Below are positions 1 to 8,427 of a stretch of 64,000 nucleotides of DNA, piece by piece. The DNA comes from Pyropia haitanensis (lineage: Eukaryota; Rhodophyta; Bangiophyceae; Bangiales; Bangiaceae). The DNA lies in NCBI GenBank assembly GCA_008729055.1, contig SDUX01000191.1, forward strand, positions 1 to 64,000, written 5' to 3'. Position numbers and translations under genes: made by a program. Positions within the stretch are counted from its first letter, which is position 1. The number at the start of each line of letters is the position of its first letter. The notes beneath the pieces were generated by a model. The model saw nothing but the letters and a program-made list of their open reading frames with translations, was not told the origin of the DNA and did no database searches.

Positions 1-582
1 CCCCGTTCGAGCGCGTCCGACGTCATTTGGCGGCGGCGAGCGCTGCCCTGTCAATCCCCTCTGCCGTCGTAACCACACCGGCCGTTGCCGCCGCCGCCGC
101 CGCGACAGGGGTGGTCGTCTTTCCTCGTCCACGTCTGTATAGTCGTCGTCGGTTGCGACGTCGTCGCCGGTGGCAACCGGTGGACTGCCGGCGCATCCTC
201 CCAGCGGCTGTCGGAGGCGAAGACAGCTGCGACGACGGCGGCTGCGCCAGTGGCAACGTCAGTTGCGACGGGTCCTCTTCGACAGGGAAAGAAAGGCGGA
301 CGGGCAAGGGCGGAGGGGGGAGTGCGGGCGTTGTGAGGGGGGAGGGGAAGTGTGCGTGATGATGATGCAGGGGAGGAGGAGAAGAGAGGAGAGAGGGGAG
401 GAGGAGAGGGAGGACGAGGAGAGGAGGAGGAGGAGAGGAGAGGACGAGGAGGAGGAGGAGGAGGACGCTCAAAGTTGAGCCGGTTGATGCCAGGGAAGAG
501 TCGTCTCTGTCGTGATGGTGGCAGTGGAGGTGTCCCTGACGACACACGCGGCATTGTCCCGGCTGGGCGTCCTCGTCGTGGT
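1..582. other. Low-complexity flank beyond the helicase remnant, no gene supported
   Basis: This stretch is open in several frames on both strands, but the predicted peptides are runs of Arg, Pro, Leu, Ser or Gly produced by GC-rich and purine-rich simple sequence. No conserved domain is recognisable. A short Cys/His cluster (C-x2-C followed by His-rich residues) appears on the minus strand near 540-500. It could be a distal tail of the helicase, because related fungal helicases often end in a Cys-rich element, but I could not connect it in frame. The gene may also extend past the window edge. Confidence 0.5.
331..475 (+). repeat. Purine-rich (GA/GGA) tract
   Basis: The plus strand is almost entirely G and A for about 140 bases, built from GAGG, GGAGAG and GGAGGA units; a short GTGTGCGTGATGATGATG interruption lies near 350-370. 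Such polypurine/polypyrimidine tracts can adopt triplex structures. It lies beyond the 3' end of the helicase remnant. No coding role is supported. Confidence 0.7.
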
Positions 583-1485
583 TCATCCGCCTCGTCCTCC
601 TCCACCACCTCCTCCTTCTCCTCCTCCTCTCCCCGGCAGACAGGACCCATCACTATAGTCAAAGAGTCTGTCGCGCATCTTCGTTGTCGTCGTCGTCGTC
701 GTCGTCATCCCCGCCGTCCTGCCCAAAGGCGAGTAGGCCGGAGGTCCCACTGCGCCATGACGAGAGGCGCCAGACGAGTAGGATGTGCGGCGACGAGCCG
801 CCGCACCCCACCCCGGGGGATGAAAGAGGCGACGGCGGCTGCTTCCAAAGCCGTGCGGGTCGTTTTCGTCGTCCTCGTCTGGTTCATCCCCATCCCGGCG
901 GGGAGGCGGACGAGTTCGCTTGACGCGCACCACGGTCGGACGAGTGGGCGGGTGCGCACAAAAGTCGCAAGGAGCAAACTTGCCTTCCTTGCACGACACA
1001 AATGTGTCGATGGTGGCGCCATCAAGGAGGGCGTCCAGCCCGTAGCGTCGGCAGCGGTCGCCCCGGCAGCTTTGCCCACTCGTCAAAGTTTCCCAACGAC
1101 GACATGGCCGGTACGCGCTCGTGGTGTGCGTGCGTCGGCCAAAGACTCGGAATAGTTGACGGGGTTGACCACAACGGCCGTGCCGACAAGGTCATCCGAC
1201 CGACAAATGCGGCCAGACGCTTGAGCAAACGACAGCAGGTTGCGGGAACCGAGATGGTAGGACCACCGCATGGACGGAAAGTCGGTGCCCGTCGAATACA
1301 GCGGGAGAGCCAACGACAATGACGACGCCCATCCCAGGCGTGCAAAGACACGCGGTCAACAATGTCGCTCGCTGCCGTGTCCTCTGTAAAGTCCCTCAAG
1401 CCGGCAAAGCTTCCGCTGCGGCCGCCGCTGCCGCCGCCGCCGCCGCTGCTCCCTGCGGGCGCTTGTCCAGGCCGCATCGGGCGTT

Positions 1486-1513
1486 GGCTGCTGCTGCTGC
1501 TGCTGCTGCTGCT
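1486..1513 (+). repeat. CTG/CAG trinucleotide repeat
   Basis: About nine consecutive CTG units, followed within 60 bases by further GCTGCTG blocks. It lies inside the helicase remnant between motif IV and motif VI, where the minus strand would encode Gln or Ala runs. It may be a low-complexity linker insertion of the kind also seen in the neighbouring recombinase. Confidence 0.8.
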
Positions 1514-1684
1514 TGCTGCTTGCGCTGCTGCTGCTGCTCTGGCTGCGGCCGCTGCAGTTGCTCATGGTGCCGCAGGCTCCCCGCACGATAAACATTCACC
1601 ACGACAAACGGGCGCGACGACGAGGTTGCATCGTTGACGGGCGGCGGCGGGGGCGGCGGGCCCGCGGGGGGTTGTGCTGCCCCG

Positions 1685-1710
1685 CCCCCCCCCCCCCCCC
1701 CCCCCCCCCC
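1685..1710 (+). repeat. C homopolymer (about 26 nt)
   Basis: An uninterrupted run of C on the plus strand inside the helicase remnant. Homopolymers of this length are error-prone in sequencing and unstable in replication. This is a plausible site for one of the frame changes, although several other frame changes occur where no homopolymer is present. Confidence 0.85.
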
Positions 1711-2839
1711 ACCGCCTGCAAACAATAGAAGTCTCGGTTGCATGAAACATGATGACAGCCACGTCGGATCGATGCGAGTCGATCCCCAATGAGACGCTCT
1801 CGAGCTGACGGTACAGCGCGCGTACGACGCCCGTCACCTCGGCAATCATCTCGCAAAAGACGCCCAACACGAGCGCCCGCTCACCAGGGGAATCGACCCA
1901 CCCACGAGTGCCGTCTTGATCCGATGCAGCTGCTCAATGACGCGGGTGGCACGGGCGGCGTGAAGCTTGTCGTTGGCACCTCGGCCGGGGCTTCGGACGT
2001 ACGGTTTCGTGGATTGGCTCGACCATGTAGCGAATGTTGGACCGGCGATGCTCTCTGCGCGGATGACTGCGACCGGCCGGTTGGCATTTGGTGCCGACCG
2101 CGGACAGCAGGGTCGTCACTAGACCCGCAGGCGCGGTGGCGGTGAGCAGCAGCAGCGGGCACGGCAGTTCCGACAAGAGGTTGCGCACGTGCGACAGGTG
2201 GGTTCGAAGGTAGACACAGCGGCACCAGGTGGACCTCATCGACAACCAGACGTGCCAGACGACCGTCCTGGTCGAGACGACGGATCAAATCGCGAAAGGT
2301 TGCCAAATGGTGTACGGCCGAGCAAATGTCCGACACGATGAGCGCTGCTGCACGCTCCCCCCCACCGCGGACCGCTCCCTCGCCCAGACGCCGGTGGGGA
2401 TGGCCATGCACGGGCGGCTGACAGGATGGTGCCGGACACGGCTCGGGTGGGCGTCAAGACAATCGTTACGGGAGGGGCGAAATGGGATCCAACGGGGGAC
2501 GACCGTCGACGTTCCCATCGCCGATGCAAAAGCACACGACCGGGCAGCATCCACGCCGGCGCGACAGGGAGCGAGAAACGTCAGCGTCTTGCCCGCACCC
2601 GTCGGGAGGACGACCAGCTGCGTGACGGGCTCGCGCGCCACCATCACCGTGTGTACAGCCGTCCGCTGGGCGTCGGACTTGTACATGCGCGTCCCATACA
2701 GGGAGCTGACGACCGCATCCACGGCACGGCGTGCGTCGCCGCTGTTGGGGCGGACGATGCGGCTCAGCGACTCGTTGACCGCCGCATTGCCGGCTACACT
2801 GCTCATCCTCACGGGATTGCGAGCGTCGCTGGCAGTCGT

Positions 2840-2892
2840 CGCCCCGCCGCCGCCGCCGCCGCCGCCGCCGCCAGCTCCCGCGCCACCACCGC
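2840..2892 (+). repeat. GCC-rich microsatellite at the helicase N-terminus
   Basis: Tandem GCC units followed by CCACCGCCACC. On the minus strand these encode the glycine-rich leader that precedes the conserved helicase domain (NPVRMSS onward). Low-complexity N-terminal extensions of this kind are shared with the adjacent recombinase gene. Confidence 0.75.
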
Positions 2893-3004
2893 CACCGGTT
2901 GTTGTCCCTTGAGCAGCTGCTGTCGCTGGCGACGGCGATGCCACCGCCCGCCCCCCCCCCCCCACCCGCGCCGGCGGCCGGCGCGCCGCCGGCCGCAGCA
3001 GCAT

Positions 3005-3046
3005 CTGCCGTCTGGATGCTCAGAGGATGTGTCAGACCGCCAGTAC
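3005..3046 (-). other. Candidate 42-nt phase-0 intron (or intergenic spacer with two in-frame stops)
   Basis: On the minus strand the segment starts GTACTG and ends GGCAG, contains branch-site-like CTGAC and CTGAG, and is exactly 14 codons long. Both TGA codons that separate the recombinase frame from the helicase ATG lie inside it. Splicing it out would join the two reading frames without a shift. Forty-two bases is very short for an intron, so this is only a candidate. The alternative is two separate genes 27 bases apart, or a former fusion broken by stops. Confidence 0.3.
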
Positions 3047-4569
3047 CGTGGGCAGACGATAACCCGAGGGCGGCGTGCCAACGGGTAGAAAGATGCGAAA
3101 GAGGCTGTAGGTGGTGTTGTTGAGCGCGCCAAACGTGTGCGTCGGGTCGCCGGCATAGGCGGTGGTGGCGGTTGCGCTCGTGTGCCCCATCTGCGCGTCA
3201 AGGACACGGCCCCAGGCAACTAGGCCCTCGACAGGCGTGCGCACCGACGCGCTTGCGGCGGCGACGCCCCCCCCAGGTGGGGCCGCGATGGCGGCCGGCG
3301 TGCCGAGGGCTGGGTCGAGAGGGTCAAAGTCGGCAATCAGCCGGCCGACGCCGTTGATATACTGCCGAAGCACACGGACGGTAATGGGGAGGGTAGAGAC
3401 GCGGAGAAGGAGGTCATCTGCGAGGGCGGCGGTCAAGGCTCGCGGCTGTAGCTGCTGCCCGCGCTCGTCGCGGAAAAGGAGCGCCCGGTCGATGGCGCCG
3501 CCATGACCGGCGCCAATGAGGGTGGAAGAGGGCGCCGCCGGGTCTACAGCACGGCTTAGGTAGGCGTCGAGCGGCTCGACAAAGACGAGGTACTGGATGA
3601 CGAGGGACGACGACGGCGCGTCATGCCACCTCACAATAGGCCGTCCGGTACCCTGGCGCTCGACTTGACCCTTCCAGTAGGTGATGACGGTGTAGACCAG
3701 CCCGTTGTGGACAAAGACGGACCGATGGGCGCGGGCCGAGGAAGCGCAGAGGCGCACGCCAGCCGACTCTGTCATGCGGGCAGGGGCGCCGCCTACACAG
3801 TGGGTTATCGCCCAAATGAGCGCCCGGCAGCGGTTGGCGAGCTGACGCCAGGTGCGGAGCTTGGCAGCGTCGGTTACAACCGGCGGGGCGGTCAGGTCGA
3901 GCTCCTCCACACCCGGGTCTCGCTCTGACGGCTTGACTGCGACACGGACGGGGCAGTCGGGCGAGTCGAGCACCCCAGACGCAATCATGTGGCTGCGCCA
4001 GCCACTAACGAGACGGGCGTTGACGGGGAGCTCGAGGAAGGAGACGCCGGGCGACTGGACGTTTGGCGAGTCGATCAGCTGTACGGCTTGGGCGTAGAAG
4101 CCAGAGCCGGTGGGGTCGTAGCCAAAGGTGAGTTGCTGGAGCAGCCCGCCGAGCTCCCGCTGAGCCGCTCTCACCCGCGCACCGACGGTGGCGGTGCTCA
4201 TGTGAAGGCCACGGTGGAGCAGCGTGCCACAAACCGCGCCAGGCGGAGCGCCGGCGGGCAGGTGAGAGGGGTCGTCACACGGGATAAACGCTGGCGCTAC
4301 CGTCTCGGACCGACTGATCGCTTCGCATGACGCGGACAGCTGCACAATGTAGGCCGCCGCAGTCGTAGACGTTGGGTTGGTCGCCATCGCGATGCGCTCA
4401 AACGACTCTTCAACCGACCCGGTGGGGACGTTCATGAAAAGGAGCGTGTTGACAATGTGGGTTGCAAACAGGAGGGATGTCGCCAGGTGACCACCGGCGG
4501 TCGCGCTCATGTGCAAGCAGTGGTCGGCGGCGCTCTGCGCATCACGCGCGTCGTTGTCATTGTCGTCGT

Positions 4570-4603
<34 letters not shown>

Positions 4604-6340
4604 TCCGACTGCCACCGCAGCGGAGGTGTCCAACCCACTCGTTTGCCCACCGGACGCGTACGCGACCGACACAAAAGGCATGGCAAGGGCCAGGTCGCAC
4701 CGCGGCTTGTTTTCGCCACCTACGTGACTCAGCCGTGGGTCGTACGTCTCGTGACAGAGTGCAGACAATAAGGAGCTGACGGCCGGAACGAGAAGACTAT
4801 TGGCCAGCACCGTCGTGTCGTCCTGGCCAGGGAAGAGTTCCTCACCGCCGGTCTGCTGCTGCGGCTCCCGCTGCGCCCGCTGCCGCCGCAACCGCAAACG
4901 CCGGAGGCCGCTGGCAGCGTGAGTGCGGTACGAGTCGCGCATGTTGAGCGCCGCCAGCTGGGTTTCGCGGTCAAAAGTGACCGACGCGTTGTCCGCTTCC
5001 AGGGCGGCGGCAGCGGGGCGGTCGGCGAGTGCCGCCAGCTCTTGCGTCACGTACAGTACAATGGCCACGTCTCGGGCGTAGCGGACGAGCGTCGGCTTGG
5101 TGACGTGGATGTTAAACCGCCGCAGCTGCAAGTCGCTCGTCTGCCCAATGCGCAGGCGGCTGAGAAGGGTGGTCTGGTCCGACTTGCGCAGGTAGCTCAA
5201 CGCATCGTTGAACAGGGACAGGACAGCGTCTTGGATGCACGCAAAGTAAAACGCGCCAGACGGGGGCAGAGTCGCACCGCGGTTCTCCACGTCAGCGCTC
5301 GCCGTACGGCTGACTCGACGGAGGAATGGGCCAAAGTGCTGCGCAACGCCCGCCGCGGTCCAGTGCAGTCGAGACAGGTCCTCGTGGAAGCGGTACTGCT
5401 GGAGGAGTCCGCCACACTGGTTGTCAGCTGTTTCTCCAGACGTCGACAACGGGTACCCGTCGCCGTCACCGCCGGCGCCGGCGCCGCCGCCGGCGCCGCC
5501 CCCAGCGCTGCTACCACGGGCCGGATTGGCGGACGTGCGAGGACCGCGCAGAAAGACGTCGAGCGGCAGAATCGAAGACGAGACCCGCTTGGGCATCGCC
5601 GCCTGCGACGTTGCAGCGGCGGCGCCAGTGCCGCCGCCGCCGCCGCCGCCGCCGCCCTCCTGTGCGACACCAGCGGCAGCGGCGGCAGCGGCGGCGGTGG
5701 CGGCAGTGGTAAAGGTCGAAATGACCACTGGAAAGAGGGAAACCTTGTTGCCACGCTGCAGGGACTGCACGTGCGCAATGTGGTAGGAGCGAAGACCACA
5801 AGCGGTGGCGCCTTCCGCGTCGGTGCGCACCTGGTGCAAGCGGGTGAGTAGCCTGGCCGTCGGCGCCACAGTGTGGCACTGGTAGCACACTGAAAAATCA
5901 GGGCGGATGGAAAGGTGGGGAATACGGGGTAGGTGCGTCGCGGTCACCGACGCCGGCCACGCATGTAGCTGGTAGCGTTCGCGAAGCGCCACTTGCGCAG
6001 GCCGCGGCGGGGAAGAAAGAAGCTCGCGAGCGCTCTCGACGGTCGCCGACGGCAACGGAGCCTTGCTGGACGACGACGGCGGCGACCGCACATCGGTGCC
6101 CCCCTGCCCAGTTGTTGCCGTCTCTTTGTCAGCCACCAGCTTGCGCAGAGCCGACTTGTGCGACTGCGTTGACAGATGATGCTTGAGCTGCGCCGCGTCC
6201 ATGATGGTCGTGTCGCACGGCACGCATAGCACCCACGCGGTGGTCGTCCACAGCGCGAGGCCAGTGGGGGTCCCCGCGGCAGAGCCGGGGCTGTCGGCCA
6301 ACGTCGGCGGCCGCGCCTCTGCCGCCGGTGCCGACGGCGG

Positions 6341-6433
<93 letters not shown>

Positions 6434-6652
6434 ACTAGCCGACGCAGCACCAGCAGAGGGACGACTGGCACCGCCACCAACCATCGGCGTGATCTCGTCC
6501 GACGAATCCGCCTCGGTGGTCGCCGGCACGACCGCCGCAGCCGACGGCGGAGCAGGCGGCGGCGCTGCAGGTGCCATGGGCCGAACGGCCGGTGGAGCGA
6601 GCGCAGACGTCCATGTTGTGTCGATCGCGGGAGAGGCGGAGCGGGAATCCAT
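3032..6652 (-). CDS. Zinc-finger / tyrosine-recombinase-like protein (fungal OrsD-RecQ family), 1206 aa
   Basis: Predicted nuclear DNA-binding recombinase. The start is the ATG at 6652-6650 (GGA before it, G at +4, a good Kozak context); the frame is open upstream only through non-ATG codons. A ~32-residue polyproline run occupies residues ~75-107. A C2H2/U1-like finger follows: C143-x2-C146-x12-H159-x5-H165. A second element has C256-x2-C259-x13-H273. Residues ~440-640 resemble the central region of fungal OrsD-like (DUF3505-type) proteins (for example KPTLVRYARD). The C-terminus carries a tyrosine-recombinase set: R959 in GGAPARMTE, K994 in TYWKGQV, R1096 in VRVLRQY, H1157 and Y1166 in QMGHTSATATTAYAG. 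The H-to-Y spacing of nine residues is canonical for the GH...Y box. The usual His two to three residues before the second Arg is not obvious, as in some divergent families. A poly-Gly/poly-Asp insertion (plus 4559-4608) interrupts the middle. Target and activity are unknown. The intact frame contrasts with the broken helicase beside it. Confidence 0.82.
4559..4608 (+). repeat. GTC/GCC microsatellite inside the recombinase gene
   Basis: Tandem GTC units change to GCC units on the plus strand. On the coding (minus) strand they encode a glycine run followed by about seven Asp residues. The expansion keeps the frame open and probably adds a disordered loop rather than disturbing the fold. Confidence 0.85.
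5625..5710 (+). repeat. GCC/GGC microsatellite cluster inside the recombinase gene
   Basis: Tandem GCC units (about 5629-5656) and GGC/GGCAGC units (to about 5710) encode glycine-rich and Ala-rich runs in the minus-strand protein around residues 315-345, just after the second zinc-finger-like element. Confidence 0.75.
6335..6431 (+). repeat. CGG trinucleotide repeat encoding polyproline
   Basis: A nearly pure (CGG)n run of about 97 bases on the plus strand, with two CGG-to-TGG interruptions. On the coding minus strand it gives about 32 consecutive Pro codons near the N-terminus of the recombinase. A long, nearly pure tract like this is expected to vary in length between individuals. Confidence 0.9.
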
Positions 6653-6852
6653 TCCTCCGCGGCGACGGGGAGAAGCAATGCCGCCGCAGATGGGTTCAGG
6701 GACGAGGTGGGACAGCGGGGAAAGGGTCAGCGGGGTCCGCAAAGGAGGGGAAGGGCTCGCGGATCGAGGAGCAAGACGGGGGGCGCGACGACGGTGAGGA
6801 CGTGACGGGGAGCGCGATCATGGCGGGATGGTCATGGCTGAGCGGGTGGACC

Positions 6853-6860
6853 CTTTTATA
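6853..6860 (-). promoter_or_regulatory. TATA box for the recombinase gene
   Basis: The minus strand reads TATAAAAG, a perfect TATA consensus, 201 bases upstream of the chosen ATG. That leaves room for a start site near 6830-6820 and a 5' leader of about 170 bases. The E2F-like duplicated element lies about 60-125 bases further upstream, a usual spacing for proximal activator sites. Confidence 0.6.
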
Positions 6861-6899
6861 CAGGCGTGAGCAGGTGCTGACAGCGCGGGAGAATTCAAA

Positions 6900-6987
6900 C
6901 AGTTTGAAACAAACGTGGTCTTTTTGGCGCCAACGCACGCGCGCCAAACGGTTTGAAACCGTCGTGGTAGTTTTGGCGCCAACGCGC
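6900..6987 (-). promoter_or_regulatory. 49-bp tandem duplication with E2F-like TTTTGGCGCCAA boxes
   Basis: Two copies of a block share GTTTGAAAC (6902 and 6951) and TTTTGGCGCCAACGC (6922 and 6971), each offset by exactly 49 bases. TTTTGGCGCCAA is palindromic apart from its ends and contains the E2F/DP core TTTGGCGC on both strands. A further GCGCGCCAAA lies at 6939-6948. The location directly upstream of the TATA box suggests cell-cycle (G1/S) control of the recombinase. Binding is inferred from sequence only. Confidence 0.5.
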
Positions 6988-7190
6988 GGGCTGCGAAAGA
7001 GAGAAAAGAACACAGCAGGCGCGCATTGCTGAGCCTGCGGGGCGGCGGCGCAATGCCGGCGCCAGGCCAGCGGGAGGCCCAGCGAGGGCGGCGTCGTAAG
7101 AAAATGATTGGGGCATCGACCTGGTGGACTGCCGCAAAGGGGCGGTCACCGAGCGGATCGAACCGTGTGACGGCAAAGTCCGCGGTTCCC
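6988..7190. other. Upstream spacer, nothing recognised
   Basis: No gene, repeat or RNA is recognisable between the duplicated promoter block and the large inverted repeat. Short peptides here have no conserved features. Confidence 0.5.
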
Positions 7191-7246
7191 CAGATCCGTA
7201 GTACTACGGAACTGGGCGTCCCCAGTTCCGTAGTACTACGGATCTG
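7191..7246. repeat. Perfect 26-bp inverted repeat, 4-nt spacer, with palindromic arms
   Basis: The left arm (7191-7216) and right arm (7221-7246) are exact reverse complements separated by CGTC. Each arm also contains the 16-bp palindrome TCCGTAGTACTACGGA (7195-7210 and 7227-7242). The whole can form one long hairpin or two smaller ones. It lies about 540 bases upstream of the recombinase ATG. Candidate roles are a recombinase or other dimeric-protein binding site, a replication or terminator-like structure, or an element end. Confidence 0.9.
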
Positions 7247-8297
7247 AGAACGGTTCAGACATGCCGGAACGTCAAGGTCAATCTCGTCATGCCTGACTAG
7301 TACTCGACCCGCCTTTGGACTTATTTGGGTGTCGAATCGTCTAAGATTTACAATACCGTCGTAATTTGGCTTTAGGCGAGACTGTGTACTGACTGAGCCG
7401 AGCTTCCAAATGAAATTATAGTACTTGTCGACCCTTTGTGTACTTTTTTGTCAACAATCGCCTATGTCAGCGTACTTGAACATTGCAAGGGGGTGGTGTA
7501 CGCCGCCTGACGGACGCTCACCGGGTCATTTCAGCCCCAGAAAGAGCACGGAGCGGCCGCGGACGTGGAGCAAGTGCGTAATTGACGTGCGTGTCGAGCA
7601 ACAAATTAAGTGACACAATATCCATTTACGTGGAAGGGTGTGTACCAGAAAGTGATTGCACGTCAAATGCGCAACCGGGACGCACCAGCGGGCTGCCGAT
7701 CGCGCTGAGATCCAGGCAGGGATGCGGACGAGCACCAGTGGATCAGGCCACGCGGGAGCCCGCGTCCATCTCGAATGACGCGTGGCGCCTGGTCGGCCGC
7801 CACGACTTGGCACGCTGTGTTTGGGCGGGGCTGCGCACCACGCGTTTGTATCGTACGGCGCAAGGGTGGATGGCCCGCCGCGGGTCGAACAGCACAGTCG
7901 CACGTGTGAAAAAAAGGGGCTGGCTGAGGGGGGACGTCTACACCCACGACATGGCGAGCCGCCGGCTGCGCCCTCGTCTCGGGGCCGACGATAGACGCCC
8001 AAAAGTGGTAGGGCGCACGCTGGGGGAGTGAGTGCCAAATGAGATGCGGGCAAGGCAGGTGAATGCTGAGGGCGGGGGGGGGGGGGGGCGATCGCACGCG
8101 GTTGCCCTTGGGAGGTGGGGCGACAGGGTCGAGGGGGATAGACACGGAGAAGCGTGCCTGCCCCCGGGGTGAGTTCATCCGACACGCGGTTTATTCTGGG
8201 ACAATATTTTAGGGGAGGGGGAGCCAGCCAGACGTGGAGGGGGGGCAACGCACGGGATTGGCGCCCGACAGACTCGGAAGGGAGGATCCAACCGAGA
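7247..8297. other. Unannotated spacer, includes a more AT-rich island (about 7300-7460)
   Basis: The first 200 bases are noticeably less GC-rich than the rest of the window; beyond that the composition returns to GC-rich. A run of about 16 G occurs near 8074-8089. Reading frames of 150-240 codons exist on both strands but lack any recognisable domain, and most overlap one another. I see no supported gene here. Confidence 0.5.
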
Positions 8298-8341
8298 AGG
8301 ACGTACCCGCGAAATTGACGTCCAGAGAGGGGTACGTCCTC
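8298..8341. repeat. 44-bp palindromic repeat, copy 1
   Basis: The unit starts AGGACGTACCC and ends GGGTACGTCCT, which are exact 11-bp inverted arms, with GACGTCC in the interior. A second copy begins 75 bases later. The layout (short inverted ends, conserved interior, no coding capacity) is like a small palindromic element or a protein-binding repeat. Confidence 0.85.
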
Positions 8342-8372
8342 CCAGAAGAGAACTTACAGCGGGGGGGCTCGG

Positions 8373-8416
8373 AGGACGTACCCGCGAAATTGACGTCCAG
8401 AGAGGGGTACGTCCTC
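8373..8416. repeat. 44-bp palindromic repeat, copy 2
   Basis: Identical to the copy at 8298-8341 over its whole length, including both 11-bp inverted arms. The 31-bp interval between the copies is not repeated. Confidence 0.85.
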
Positions 8417-8427
8417 GAGGGGGGGGG

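Larger units (their letters stand above)
583..3004 (-). pseudogene. RecQ-type DExH helicase, frameshifted
   Basis: ATP-dependent DNA helicase of the RecQ type. Reading down the minus strand from the ATG at 3004-3002, the landmarks are: a Q-motif-like stretch (KSDAQRTAV) then Walker A LPTGAGKT (2608-2585); a motif Ia-like TIVLTPTRAV (near 2465); Walker B VVDEVHLV with DEVH at 2240-2229; motif III LLLTATAP (near 2150-2129); RSNIRYMV (2044-2021); a motif IV-like ERALVLGVFCEMIAEV (near 1890-1843) followed by VIMFHATE; motif V/VI with STGTDFP and QASGRICR (1223-1200); and a Cys-rich post-helicase element starting CRRYGLD (1053) and ending CDFC (958). Conservation is good, but the frame must change at least five times before motif VI. 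Some changes sit inside continuous homology (DEVHLVP into the next segment), where an intron does not fit. This is either a decayed gene or indel-rich sequence. It lies 27 bases after the recombinase stop, in the same starting frame, and fungal relatives often fuse the two. The 3' end is uncertain; 583 is simply the stop of the last frame. Confidence 0.68.

Noticed and set aside
2021..2044. Intron explanation for the frame change after RSNIRYMV
   Set aside because: A GTACGT donor-like motif follows, but the only nearby AG that restores the frame gives an intron of about 23 bases, too short to be credible.
4919..5851. 310-codon plus-strand frame opposite the recombinase gene
   Set aside because: Antisense shadow of a well-supported gene; composition is Arg/Gly/Ala-rich without motifs.
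6653..6742. Extended recombinase N-terminus starting at the upstream TTG
   Set aside because: The extra 30 residues need a non-ATG start and show no conserved features; the ATG at 6652 has a good context.
6183..6797. Plus-strand frame with a polyglycine run over the CGG tract
   Set aside because: It is the reverse reading of the polyproline-coding repeat and the promoter-proximal region, with no conserved features.
7526..8248. Overlapping 149- and 240-codon frames on opposite strands in the spacer
   Set aside because: No recognisable domain and antisense to each other; not enough to call a gene.
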